NCBI RefSeq assembly: GCF_017948485.1
Contig: NZ_JAFFSX010000011.1
Location: forward strand, 1-64,000
Origin: Streptomyces sp. GESEQ-35
GTDB lineage: Bacteria; Actinomycetota; Actinomycetes; Streptomycetales; Streptomycetaceae
Direction: 5' to 3'
DNA length: 64,000 nucleotides
Translations under genes and position numbers: made by a program
Part shown: positions 8,784-17,172 of the stretch, in pieces
Position numbering within the stretch: position 1 is the stretch's first letter
How the letters are laid out: each line of letters opens with the position of its first letter
The notes under the pieces: model-generated
What the model was told of the DNA's origin: nothing
The model's input: the letters and a program-made list of their open reading frames with translations, nothing else
The model's database searches: none

Positions 8784-9761
8784 ATGCAGCCACGGAACAT
8801 GTCCATGAGCGGAGTCGTCGACCTCGCCGCGGTGAAGGCGGCCCAGGAGGCCAAGGCGAAGGCGGAGCAGGCGCGCGCCGAAGCGGCCCGGGAGGGCGGC
8901 GGGGGAGGAGCCGTCTCGCCGGCCGACCTCGTCATCGACGTCGACGAAGCCGGGTTCGAGACGGATGTACTCCAGCGGTCCACCGAGGTGCCGGTCGTCA
9001 TCGACTTCTGGGCCGAGTGGTGCGAGCCCTGTAAGCAGCTGAGCCCCGTCCTGGAGCGGCTGGCCGTCGAGTACAACGGACGCTTCGTCCTTGCCAAGAT
9101 CGACGTCGACGCCAATCAGATGCTGATGCAGCAGTTCGGGATCCAGGGGATTCCCGCTGTGTTCGCGGTCGTCGCCGGGCAGGCGCTGCCGCTCTTCCAG
9201 GGGGCCGCCGGCGAGGCGCAGATCCGGCAGACGCTCGATCAGCTCGTCCAGGTCGCCGAGCAGCGCTTCGGGCTCACCGGCCTGGCCGTCGACCCGGAGG
9301 CCGATCCCGGCGCCGTCCAGGAGGCTCCCACGGTGCCGGTGGGACCGTACGACGCACTGCTCGAAGCCGCCGTACAGGCTCTGGACGCGGGTGACTTCGG
9401 CGGTGCCGTCCAGGCGTACAAGAACGTGCTGAGCGACGACCCGGGCAACATGGAGGCCAAACTCGGCCTCGCTCAGGCCGAGTTGCTCCAGCGGGTGCAG
9501 GGGCTCGACCCGGCGCAGGTACGCAAGGACGCCGCCGAGAAGCCGGGTGATGTCGAGGCGCAGATCGCCGCCGCCGACCTGGATCTGGTGGGCGGGCATG
9601 TCGAGGACGCGTTCGGACGGCTCATCGACACCGTGCAGCGCACGGCGGGCGACAACCGGGAGTCCGTACGGGTCCGGCTGCTCGAACTCTTCGAGGTGGT
9701 CGGCGCCGACGATCCACGCGTCGTCGCGGCGCGCAGGGCGCTGGCGCGCGCCCTGTTCTGA
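8784..9761 (+). CDS. Thioredoxin-domain, TPR co-chaperone (CnoX/YbbN type)
   Basis: A 325-residue cytoplasmic protein with an Ala/Lys-rich N-terminus, a thioredoxin fold (about residues 50-160) with active site WAEWCEPCKQ, and C-terminal TPR-like helices (ALLEAAVQALDAGDFGGAVQ and onward). This is the architecture of CnoX/YbbN, holdases that protect proteins from oxidative over-modification and pass them to chaperonins. The CxxC motif is intact, unlike E. coli YbbN, so reductase activity is possible. The ATG at 8784 has GGGGGAGG about ten bases upstream. It stands alone, divergent from tetR. Confidence 0.88.
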   Translation: MQPRNMSMSGVVDLAAVKAAQEAKAKAEQARAEAAREGGGGGAVSPADLVIDVDEAGFETDVLQRSTEVPVVIDFWAEWCEPCKQLSPVLERLAVEYNGRFVLAKIDVDANQMLMQQFGIQGIPAVFAVVAGQALPLFQGAAGEAQIRQTLDQLVQVAEQRFGLTGLAVDPEADPGAVQEAPTVPVGPYDALLEAAVQALDAGDFGGAVQAYKNVLSDDPGNMEAKLGLAQAELLQRVQGLDPAQVRKDAAEKPGDVEAQIAAADLDLVGGHVEDAFGRLIDTVQRTAGDNRESVRVRLLELFEVVGADDPRVVAARRALARALF

Positions 9762-9846
9762 CCGGGGCGAGGGCCCGGTTCTGACCAGTCGCTAAACGCT
9801 GGGGCATGTGATGCCCGAGTGAAAGATTTGCCGATGGAGTGCCACT

Positions 9847-9884
9847 GCGGCCGCGTTTTACCAAAACTTGGTAATCGCGGCCGC
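9847..9884. promoter_or_regulatory. 38-bp near-perfect palindrome with NotI-site arms
   Basis: GCGGCCGCG (9847-9855) pairs with CGCGGCCGC (9876-9884). Inside it TTACCAA (9858-9864) pairs with TTGGTAA (9868-9874) around an AAC loop, with a one-base bulge between stems. It could be the transcription terminator of the thioredoxin-TPR gene or a large operator; there is no following T-run. Confidence 0.6.
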
Positions 9885-9886
9885 TG

Positions 9887-10029
9887 TTACTGCGAGTAAG
9901 TCGGCGGCGTTGATCTGTCGGAATCTGTCCATCGATCAACAGCTTTGTCCACCCCCCAGGTGCCACCCAGCGTTGCCACCCGAGACCCGAGGGTCGTTGT
10001 TCGGTTATCCGGCCGTTACTAGCCAGTAA
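9887..10029. promoter_or_regulatory. Pair of TTACT-n-AGTAA dyads
   Basis: TTACT (9887-9891), GCG, AGTAA (9895-9899), and TTACT (10016-10020), AGCC, AGTAA (10025-10029; extended to CGTTACT/AGTAACG at 10014-10031). Two closely related inverted repeats about 130 bases apart suggest one regulator acting on the downstream DUF6230 cassette. Confidence 0.45.
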
Positions 10030-10139
10030 CGAACCCCCTTGTGCGGGCGGCGAGAATGCACCACGATCGGCGACGCTCGGTCCATTCCCGTACCCCGACA
10101 GCCGGTTGGGTCGACGGGAGTCCAGGGTCCCCACCGAGT

Positions 10140-10166
10140 AGAGCCGGCGGCAGTGGCGCCGGCTCT
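10140..10166 (+). terminator. Terminator-like hairpin in the leader of the DUF6230 gene
   Basis: AGAGCCGGCG (10140-10149) pairs perfectly with CGCCGGCTCT (10157-10166) around a 7-base loop. It has no U tract, as is usual in Streptomyces. It may end an upstream transcript or attenuate the downstream cassette. Confidence 0.4.
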
Positions 10167-10409
10167 TGGGCAGGGGGGTCTTCGCCTACCGGCGAAGCCT
10201 GTCCAGCAAGGTTGTGCGTGATGTGTGTCAGGCGCGACCAGTGGTTGTCGCTCGGGGGTGATCGCCGGTGATCGAGGCGCGTTTCGCGCTTCCGGGCGCG
10301 GGCGCTCCCCTTCCCGAGGACGTAGCACTTCTCCCATCCCTGCCCGGCTGAGCAGTCGAGTCGACTGGGGCAGTCAGGGCCGGAGATGTACGTCCGAGAA
10401 GGAGGAAAT

Positions 10410-11060
10410 ATGGAGTCCCAGGTGCGTGGCGGGACGAGATGGAAGCGGTTCGCTGTGGTGATGGTGCCCAGCGTTGCCGCCACGGCAGCGATAGGTGTTG
10501 CCCTCGCTCAGGGTGCTCTCGCCGCGTCGTTCAGTGTGTCGGGTCAGTCGTTCAAGGTCAGCGCGGACTACCTCGAAGGCAAGGGGTTCACGCAGTACGG
10601 CGCGATTGACACGGGTAAGAGCCTCGACGGCAAGTCGACGGAACACCACCCGGTTGCGGTGTCGGCGTTCTCGGATGCCCGTATCAAGAACATGTGCCAG
10701 TCCGTGATCACGCCGATCCCGCTGATCGGGAAGAACGTCACCCTGAGGCTGACGGCGGGTAACAGCGGGGACGAGGACAAGCAGGTCTCGGCCTCGAACC
10801 TGTTCATCGACGTCGAGAACCTCGATTCCACGAAGGCCGTGTTCCACGGCATCGACATCGGTGTGGCTGCCGGTAGTGCCTCCAAGGGCCCCGGCATGAA
10901 GGGTGGCAAGGAGCAGGCCAACCCCAACGGCTTCGCCCAGCAGGCGGATTCGGTGGAGCTGTACGGCGTGGAGCAGACGGCGTGGGCGACCACTGCCGGC
11001 ACGTTCACGCTTCCCGGACTCAGCATGAAGCTGTCCGTGGGATCCAACCCGTGCTACTAG
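10410..11060 (+). CDS. DUF6230 family secreted/envelope protein
   Basis: A 216-residue protein with a basic N-terminus and a hydrophobic signal segment (VVMVPSVAATAAIGVAL, about residues 14-30). A beta-rich extracytoplasmic domain follows with two cysteines (MCQSV and the C-terminal NPCY) that may form a disulfide. Homologues are sometimes labelled cholesterol esterase, but I see no Gly-x-Ser-x-Gly nucleophile elbow or catalytic triad, so enzyme function is not supported. A strong AAGGAGGAAAT site precedes the ATG. A hairpin separates it from the DUF6114 gene, with which it commonly travels. A role in the cell envelope is inferred. Confidence 0.75.
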   Translation: MESQVRGGTRWKRFAVVMVPSVAATAAIGVALAQGALAASFSVSGQSFKVSADYLEGKGFTQYGAIDTGKSLDGKSTEHHPVAVSAFSDARIKNMCQSVITPIPLIGKNVTLRLTAGNSGDEDKQVSASNLFIDVENLDSTKAVFHGIDIGVAAGSASKGPGMKGGKEQANPNGFAQQADSVELYGVEQTAWATTAGTFTLPGLSMKLSVGSNPCY

Positions 11061-11069
11061 GCACTCGGT

Positions 11070-11105
11070 GACGGGCGGGGGAGCTGCGAGGCGCCCCCGC
11101 CCGTC
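11070..11105 (+). terminator. Hairpin between the DUF6230 and DUF6114 genes
   Basis: GACGGGCGGGGG (11070-11081) pairs with CCCCCGCCCGTC (11094-11105), a 12-bp perfect stem with a 12-base loop. It probably reduces read-through, giving more DUF6230 transcript than downstream transcript. Confidence 0.65.
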
Positions 11106-11179
11106 CTCTCTGAAGGCCAGGCCTTCACGAGCACCACAAGTCATCACCACAGAAACGCCGCACCAGGGAGCTGTTTTCC

Positions 11180-11743
11180 ATGAGCGCCGAGACTCCTGCC
11201 GCGTCCGGTCAGTTCACTCGCCGGAGGTTGCAGTTCCGCGCCTGGCGGGGCAATCGCCCGTTCTGGGCCGGCCTGTTCGTCCTGCTCGGCGGCTTTCCGA
11301 TCATGTACTTCCCGTACGCGCACCTCCAGCTCGGTCATCTGACGCTGGCCATGTCCACGACGGCGGGCGCCGGTTCGTTGATCATCGGTGTGCTGCTCGT
11401 CGTACTGGGCGTCAGCCTCTGGTTCCAGAAGCACATCCGCACCTTCGCGGGTGTCGCGGCGATCCTGCTGGCGCTGGTGTCCCTCCCTGTGTCCAACTTC
11501 GGCGGCTTCGTCATCGGCTTCCTGTTCGCCCTCTTGGGCGGCGCGATGGCCGTGTCGTGGGCGCCGGGCGTGCCGCCCGAGGCGGCGCCCACGGAGGGCA
11601 CCACGGGAGCCGGCGACGCGCCCATGGCCATGGACCCGGACACCACGATCCTCAAGCCTGTGGTGGACGGGATGGGTGGGCCGAACGACCTGTCAGGAAC
11701 GAGCCCGGCGAACGGGGCGAACGGGAGGCACAGTGCCGGCTGA
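11180..11743 (+). CDS. DUF6114 family integral membrane protein
   Basis: A 187-residue membrane protein with four predicted membrane helices (about residues 28-46, 54-74, 81-99 and 101-120). The N-terminus is Arg-rich and cytoplasmic (FTRRRLQFRAWRGNRPFW). The C-terminal tail is Pro/Gly/Ala-rich. Helix 1 carries RPFWAGLFVLLGGFPIMYFP, typical of DUF6114. The ATG at 11180 has CAGGGAG upstream. Its last 11 bases overlap the next gene, so the two are translationally coupled. The function is unknown. Confidence 0.78.
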   Translation: MSAETPAASGQFTRRRLQFRAWRGNRPFWAGLFVLLGGFPIMYFPYAHLQLGHLTLAMSTTAGAGSLIIGVLLVVLGVSLWFQKHIRTFAGVAAILLALVSLPVSNFGGFVIGFLFALLGGAMAVSWAPGVPPEAAPTEGTTGAGDAPMAMDPDTTILKPVVDGMGGPNDLSGTSPANGANGRHSAG

Positions 11744-13070
11744 CGAGGTGACCCACGGGGCTGATGTGGACGAGCCCCGTGTGAGAACCGGGCCGCGCCA
11801 CGCGGCACCCAAGAAGCCGCTGTTCACCAGGTTCCACGTGCCTGCCGGCAAGGCGATAGCCCTCGCGGCGATGCCGACGGCGGTCCTCATGGGGATGGGG
11901 TTCACGCCGAAGCTTGCGCTCGCCGACGACCAGCCGTTGTCGAACAGCCAGAAGGCCGACGAGTACAAGGACTGTGTCGCGGCCCTGGAGGACGAAGCGT
12001 CGGCCGGCGCGAGTCCGTCGACGTCGGCCTCGGCGAGCGAGTCCGCCGAGGAGGCGGAGCCGTCGCCCTCGGCGTCCTCGACCGGGGACGACTCGGACGC
12101 CACGGAGGGCAACTCCTCGGGCGGCAAGGACTCTTCGTCGGATTCAGGTTCCGACGACGGGGCAGAGCCGACGCCGTCCGCCACCGCGAGCGGGTCCGGC
12201 GGCTCGGAGTCGGGCGGCGACACCGCTACGGCTACGCCCTCGCCGTCCGAGAGCGGCGGCGGCCTGCTGGAGGGCATCGGCGAGGCGATATCCGGGATCT
12301 TCACCGGCGGTGAAAGCGCCTCCGCGAGCCCGTCGCCGTCGGCGACCCCGTCGGCCTCCGCCTCCGAGAGCGCGAAGGCCTCGTCGGACGACGCCGTCAA
12401 GGAGACCACCGACAAGGTCACCGACACGGTCGAGAACACCGTGAAGGACACGACCGACACGGCGTCGAAGGCAGCTGAGGACACTCAGAAGACAGTCGAG
12501 GACGCGCAGAAGGCAGTCGAGAAGGCGGCCGAGGCTGCCGAAGGGGCCACCGAGTCCGCGACCCCGAGCCCCTCCGCGAGTTCCACCACGAACGCCGACG
12601 ACTGTCCGGCCGCCACCGACGAAGAGGGCGGCGTCGACAACAAGGTGCTGCTGCCGGACGACCCCTGGTACCTGGACGCCAGTTCGCTGCTGCTGAAGGG
12701 TGCCGACTACCAGGGCGTGGTCGAGGTGAAGACCGCCAACGGCACCAAGAAGAAGGTGCTGAAGTACGTCATCTCCGACGGCACCGAAATCGGGGATCTG
12801 CACCAGACGGTCAAGGACAAGCAGTCCGGCAAGACCTACCACGTGGCCGCGGACGAGGGCACGAAGTCCACCATCAGCGACGGCAAAACGACCATGTACA
12901 CGGAGTCCATCTCCGGGAACCTGTTCGGTCTGGTCCCGATCACGTTCGACCCGGAGAACCCGCCGCCGTTGAACATCCCGCTGATCTACTTCACCAAGGT
13001 GAAGGTCGTTCAGGCCGGCCAGTTCGGCGGCACGCTGACCGTGCCGGGGCTGAGCAGCTGGCAGGACTGA
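11733..13070 (+). CDS. Secreted Ser/Glu-rich protein with a LEA-like amphipathic helix
   Basis: A 445-residue protein that I cannot assign to a named family. Residues about 36-60 form a signal or signal-anchor segment ending in LALADD. A low-complexity Ser/Glu/Ala/Pro linker then runs to about residue 215. Next comes a long helix with roughly 11-residue repeats (ETTDKVTDTVENTVKDTTD, SKAAEDTQKTVEDAQKAVEK), resembling LEA-type or apolipoprotein-like helices. The C-terminal beta-rich domain (about residues 290-445) has VLLPDDPWYLDASSLLLKG and ends in TVPGLSSWQD. The GTG at 11733 is chosen because GGGAGG lies at 11724-11729 and the reading frame before it lacks a leader. It overlaps the DUF6114 gene by 11 bases and a perfect terminator follows, so it closes a three-gene unit. 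A surface or periplasm-like role is inferred. Confidence 0.75.
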   Translation: MPADEVTHGADVDEPRVRTGPRHAAPKKPLFTRFHVPAGKAIALAAMPTAVLMGMGFTPKLALADDQPLSNSQKADEYKDCVAALEDEASAGASPSTSASASESAEEAEPSPSASSTGDDSDATEGNSSGGKDSSSDSGSDDGAEPTPSATASGSGGSESGGDTATATPSPSESGGGLLEGIGEAISGIFTGGESASASPSPSATPSASASESAKASSDDAVKETTDKVTDTVENTVKDTTDTASKAAEDTQKTVEDAQKAVEKAAEAAEGATESATPSPSASSTTNADDCPAATDEEGGVDNKVLLPDDPWYLDASSLLLKGADYQGVVEVKTANGTKKKVLKYVISDGTEIGDLHQTVKDKQSGKTYHVAADEGTKSTISDGKTTMYTESISGNLFGLVPITFDPENPPPLNIPLIYFTKVKVVQAGQFGGTLTVPGLSSWQD

Positions 13071-13425
13071 GCGCCACCCTCCTGAGCCTCTCCGGGAGCC
13101 GCAGAGGACTGTGCCCCCGCCGGGTTTCGACCCGGCGGGGGCACAGCCATGTGCGGGAGGGGCGGCAGTAGAACGCGTGGGCGAATTAGGGGTTCCGAAA
13201 GGACTTTCTCGCTGCCATGATGATCGAGTCCCCGTGGGGAGGGGGCGCGGGGGGCGCGTGTTGACCGCACGCGGCATGGACGGGGATCACTCAACTTCCT
13301 GACTTTTCCTGCGCGGCAGGCTGCCGGTGTCACCACCGGTCGGCCTCGATCGGCGATTCGCCATGCCTTCTTCCTGCTGGGACGGGACCGACCATCCCGA
13401 CCCGACCAGTCAGACAGGCATCGAC
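13071..13425. other. Intergenic region before the large coiled-coil protein gene
   Basis: Apart from the terminator at 13109-13146 there is little recognisable structure. A TTGACC at 13261-13266 could be a -35 element, with GGATCA at 13284-13289 as a weak -10 (17-base spacing), giving a leader of about 130 bases. An alternative ATG at 13363 is in frame with the downstream gene but would add a polar segment before the signal peptide. Confidence 0.4.
13109..13146 (+). terminator. Strong intrinsic terminator after the envelope cassette
   Basis: A perfect 17-bp stem, CTGTGCCCCCGCCGGGT (13109-13125) with its complement at 13130-13146, closed by a TTCG tetraloop. It ends the DUF6230-DUF6114-LEA-like unit. 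Confidence 0.85.
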
Positions 13426-16400
13426 GTGCGAACAACTCGAAGAAGACCTCAACGAAGGCAGGCGCGACGGGGTTTCGCGGCCGTCGGGCTCGCAACAGCC
13501 GCCGCTGTGCTCTGCGGACTGGTGTCCGCCGTCCCTGCGTCCGCCGACGAACCGGGGGACAACCCGACCGATCCGTACGCGCGCAGCCTCCGCGTCAGCC
13601 TGGGCGCCCTGGCACGCCAGGACCGCTGCCAGGTGGGGCGGGCCGTGCACTTCGGCGGGCCGGAGATGAAGACGTACGCGGCGACCAAACTCGCGGGCCC
13701 GGACACTGATCTGCGCACGGTCGTGGCGAACTGGACCTTTGGTGAACTGGGCGATGCCCACCGACGGGACAGCGACGCGGGTCTGGCCGACCTGCACGCC
13801 TACCGGGAGCGCCAGGACAAGCTGAACACCACCAACAAGCCCTACGCCTCGGTGAATTCGCAGGGCGGCCGGGACTACTGGGCACCCGACTTCGGCAAGG
13901 ACATCGTCGCCTTCACCCTCGGGACCCAGAAGGATCTGTACGACAGGACGTGGGAGAACCCGACGCCGAGGCCCGGCCAGGCCTCGCTGGACCAGGCCAA
14001 GAAGGTGCTCGACGCGTTCGGCACCGGCAACGACGCGTGGGCCTCCGCGTACAAGGACGTCGCCGGGAGGGAGTTGCTCGACACCAGCAACCTGGGCTAC
14101 TCCTCGGCGAATGACGTCGCGACCTTCCTGCGCTTCGGCGGCTTCCCGACCAAGGCTCCCGAGCCGGACTCGCTGGAGTTCCGCACCGAGGTCGAAGCAC
14201 TGAAGCAGGCCTGGGCGGCCTGCGACAGCGCCAACCCGATCGACCACTACCGGGTGCTGACTGGAGCGGTCGTACAGGCCTACTCGGAGTGGGAGTCGGA
14301 ATATTCCGGCCAGGCCGAGCAGCGCAAGGCGATCGTCACCGCCGAGGCCGCCGCGGCGAAGGAGACGCGGGCCGCGACCGGCGCGATGATCGAGGCGGTC
14401 CGGCAGGCCTGGCAGGCGGACCAGATCCTGTACTGGCAGAAGTACTGGGCCGCGCACAAGGACTCGATCAGCTACCCGACGAAGGCCGAGTTCACCAAGG
14501 CCACGACGGACCTGAACACGGCGAAGGCCAAGGCCGCCGCACAGGTGGCCGTGGCGGACGCGGCGGCCGCCCGGGCCAAGACGGCCGCCAGTACGGTGAC
14601 CGCCCAGCAGCAGAAGGCATGGGAGATCGCCGACGCCGCGAAACTCCCCCGTGGCCGCGGTCTGCTCTACGCGCAGCAGTCGGTTCAGGTCACCAAGGCC
14701 TCGGCCGCTGCCACCCAAGCGGCAGCGAAGGCCACGCTCACCGCGTCGAACGCGGCGAAGGCCACCGTGGCCGACTCCCAGACGCTGCTGGCGCTGGCGA
14801 AGACTCAGACGCATGCGCTGAACACCGAGTTCCGCAAGACGGCGGCCCTGGAGGCCAAGGTCCAGGCCAAGGCAGCCGCCGAGTCGGCGGCCAAGCTGGC
14901 TGCCGAGGCCGCGGCCAACGCCACGACCGCCAAGAACGCCCGCGCGACCGCCGAGAAGGCTGAGCGGACGGCCGGGGAGCAGGCCGCCGAGGCCAAGCGG
15001 CAGCGCGGGATCGCAGAGGCCGAAAAGGCCACCGCCGAGCGGGAGCGCGACATCGCGGCGAGCGAGCGCCTGAAGGCCGGCGCCGCCGAGGAGCGAGCGC
15101 GGGGTGAGCAGGACAAGGCCCGTCAGGCCCGTACGTCCGCCGAGACGGCCGGCTCGACGGCGGCGGAGAGGCTCGCGGCGGCCGAGGATGCCGAGCTGCG
15201 GGCATACACGGCGCGAAACCAGGCGGTCAAGGCCGAGCACGAGAAGAACGCCACCGCCTCCCGGGCGGCGGCTCTGGAGTCGGCCGCAGCCGCTGCCGAG
15301 GGCACTGCGGCCGCGGCCGAGACTCGGCAGGCGGCCGCAGAGGCACGTGGAGCAGCCAACGAGGCGGCGGGAGCGGCTTCCCGGGCCCGTGCGGCGGCCG
15401 ACGAGGCAACCACGGCGGCGGTGAACTCCCGAGCGGCGGCGACCCGTGCGGAAGGTGCGGCCAAGCGTTCCCGGTCCGCCGCCGAGGCGTCCCAGTCGGC
15501 GTACGCGAAGACGCACGCGGCTGCTGCCACAGCGCACGCTGCAGCGGCCGAGGCGATCGACGCGGCCGCGGCCGCGAAGGAGAACGCCAGGAAGGCGGAC
15601 GCCGAGGCCAAGAAGGCCCAGGCCGCCGCGATCACCGCGCGCAAGGAGGCCAGCGCGGCGGTGGCCGAGGCCGCCAAGACGGCCATGTGGGCGGCGAAGA
15701 CCGCCGGGTACGCGGCCGCCACGGCCCAGTACGCGCAGGCCGCCCGGGACTCCGCGACCGCGGCGACCAAGGCGGCCGACGAGGCGATCAGCATCGGCTC
15801 CCCGTACATCGAGACCGACGCCTCGGCCGCGTACGCGGTGCTGATCGGGCAGACCTCCAAGACGCTCGCCGAGCAGCAGGCCAGCGCAGCCAAGGCCAAG
15901 TCGGACGAGGCGAAGAAGGCAGCGGCGCAGGCCAAGGCGCTGGCGGACAAGGCCGCCGGAGACGCGAAGATCGCCCTCCAGGCGGCGGCCGACGCCGCGG
16001 ACTACGCGGTGCAGGCGGTCAACTCCGCCGCCGCGGCCAATGCTTCCGCCACCGCTGCGGCGACCGATGCCGCCGCTGCGAAGAAGGCCGACGCGAACGC
16101 CCAGAAATACGACCAGCAGGCGGGCACCGACGCTTTCTACGCCAATTTCGCCGCCAACGAGGCCGAGTCGGCGGCCGCCCAGGCCGACCGCGACGCCACG
16201 GAGGCCGAGAAGGACGCGGCCGGCGCCCGTTCCGCCGCTTCCGCCGCCGAGTCCGACGCCGCCATCGCGGATCAGGTCGCCACACAATCCGAGTCGGACG
16301 CGGTCAAGGCCGAGAAGGCGGCGTCCAACGCGGACGGCGCGGCCAAGGAGGCGGACGCCGCCGCCACCCGCGCCGAGGCGGAGGAGAGGGAGCGGGAACG

Positions 16401-17172
16401 GAAGGCCGCCCAGGCCCTGCTGGAGGAAAACGGCTCCGGCGCCGGTTCCGACCTCACGGCCGATGACGAGTCGCTGCTCCTGGACGGCTGCGGACCGGAG
16501 TGCGTCGAGGAGTTCCGGGAAGCCAGGGCGCTTGCCGGACAGGACGTCGTGGGGTGGATCAAGGCCAACGGCGGCGAGATCCTGCTCGAGTACATCGGTG
16601 TGCCCGACATCAAGCGGTGCTTCACCGAAGGCGATGTCGAAAGCTGCCTGTGGACTTTGGTGAATGCCGTCGGCGCAGCGATTCCCGTCCTCAAGTTCCC
16701 TGCTGTGGCCAAGGCCGTCGTACGCGTCGCCACGGGCATCACCGGCTTCCTGGAGAAGTCGGTGACTGCCAAGCGGACGCTGGACAAGATGCGCACCCTT
16801 ATCAAGGACATCCGTGAGGGGAGGGTGAAGACGTGTCCGGCGAAACCCAAGGCTCTGGCGGCACCATCCGTCAAGGGCCTGACCGCGTGGTCCGCCTCCG
16901 CACCGGCTGCGGCAGGCGCCGACTATCCGGGCGTCGGTACCATCGTCAGCCAGGACGGTGTGAGGATCCAGATTTATTCGAACGATCACGCGCCGGCTCA
17001 CGCACATGTGAAGGGCAAGGGCGACGAGGTCCGCATCGGCCAGAACGGCAAGCCGCTGGCCGGTGAGAAGGAACTGTCCAGACACCAGCTGGCCGTGGTC
17101 ACCGAGAACATCCGCACGATCAGGGAGAACATCCGAGTCGCCATGGAGAGGTTCAAAGAGCGTGGTTGCTGA
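13426..17172 (+). CDS. Large secreted Ala-rich coiled-coil protein with C-terminal DUF4160-like domain; probable polymorphic toxin
   Basis: A 1248-residue exported protein. The n-region is very basic (RTTRRRPQRRQARRGF), followed by a hydrophobic core and ASADE cleavage site; the n-region could allow Tat as well as Sec export. Residues about 40-290 look globular (CQVGRAVHFGGPEMKTYAA, NPIDHYRVLTGAVVQAY). From about 300 to 1000 the chain is almost wholly Ala/Glu/Lys heptads, a very long coiled coil. A Cys-containing segment (LLDGCGPECVEEF, RCFTEGDVESCLWTL) and a hydrophobic stretch (VGAAIPVLKFPAVAKAVV) follow. The last 83 residues (1166-1248) resemble DUF4160 (YSNDHAPAHAHVKGKG, then ELSRHQLAVVTENI). 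Long stalk, pre-toxin-like segment, small C-terminal domain and an overlapping small gene fit a polymorphic toxin. GTG 13426 is chosen because the signal peptide begins there; toxicity is inferred. Confidence 0.7.
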   Translation: MRTTRRRPQRRQARRGFAAVGLATAAAVLCGLVSAVPASADEPGDNPTDPYARSLRVSLGALARQDRCQVGRAVHFGGPEMKTYAATKLAGPDTDLRTVVANWTFGELGDAHRRDSDAGLADLHAYRERQDKLNTTNKPYASVNSQGGRDYWAPDFGKDIVAFTLGTQKDLYDRTWENPTPRPGQASLDQAKKVLDAFGTGNDAWASAYKDVAGRELLDTSNLGYSSANDVATFLRFGGFPTKAPEPDSLEFRTEVEALKQAWAACDSANPIDHYRVLTGAVVQAYSEWESEYSGQAEQRKAIVTAEAAAAKETRAATGAMIEAVRQAWQADQILYWQKYWAAHKDSISYPTKAEFTKATTDLNTAKAKAAAQVAVADAAAARAKTAASTVTAQQQKAWEIADAAKLPRGRGLLYAQQSVQVTKASAAATQAAAKATLTASNAAKATVADSQTLLALAKTQTHALNTEFRKTAALEAKVQAKAAAESAAKLAAEAAANATTAKNARATAEKAERTAGEQAAEAKRQRGIAEAEKATAERERDIAASERLKAGAAEERARGEQDKARQARTSAETAGSTAAERLAAAEDAELRAYTARNQAVKAEHEKNATASRAAALESAAAAAEGTAAAAETRQAAAEARGAANEAAGAASRARAAADEATTAAVNSRAAATRAEGAAKRSRSAAEASQSAYAKTHAAAATAHAAAAEAIDAAAAAKENARKADAEAKKAQAAAITARKEASAAVAEAAKTAMWAAKTAGYAAATAQYAQAARDSATAATKAADEAISIGSPYIETDASAAYAVLIGQTSKTLAEQQASAAKAKSDEAKKAAAQAKALADKAAGDAKIALQAAADAADYAVQAVNSAAAANASATAAATDAAAAKKADANAQKYDQQAGTDAFYANFAANEAESAAAQADRDATEAEKDAAGARSAASAAESDAAIADQVATQSESDAVKAEKAASNADGAAKEADAAATRAEAEERERERKAAQALLEENGSGAGSDLTADDESLLLDGCGPECVEEFREARALAGQDVVGWIKANGGEILLEYIGVPDIKRCFTEGDVESCLWTLVNAVGAAIPVLKFPAVAKAVVRVATGITGFLEKSVTAKRTLDKMRTLIKDIREGRVKTCPAKPKALAAPSVKGLTAWSASAPAAAGADYPGVGTIVSQDGVRIQIYSNDHAPAHAHVKGKGDEVRIGQNGKPLAGEKELSRHQLAVVTENIRTIRENIRVAMERFKERGC

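Larger units (their letters stand above)
9762..10409. other. Long intergenic region with several dyads before the DUF6230 gene
   Basis: 648 bases without a credible gene. It contains a short dyad GGGCAT/ATGCCC (9802-9816), a 38-base palindrome bounded by NotI sites (9847-9884), two TTACT/AGTAA dyads (9887-9899 and 10016-10029), and a terminator-like hairpin (10140-10166). The last 15 bases carry a very strong ribosome binding site, AAGGAGGAAAT, for the gene at 10410. A leader transcript or small RNA cannot be excluded. Confidence 0.6.

Noticed and set aside
10140..10400. Riboswitch or tRNA-like structure in the leader before the DUF6230 gene
   Set aside because: Only simple hairpins were found. 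No conserved riboswitch core and no tRNA cloverleaf could be folded by eye.
10410..11060. Cholesterol esterase, as such proteins are sometimes labelled
   Set aside because: No nucleophile elbow or catalytic triad is visible; DUF6230 is the safer description.
13330..17085. Very long open frame on the minus strand opposite the large coiled-coil gene
   Set aside because: It is the shadow of the Ala/Glu/Lys-rich plus-strand gene. Codon bias, signal peptide and the coupled downstream gene all support the plus strand.
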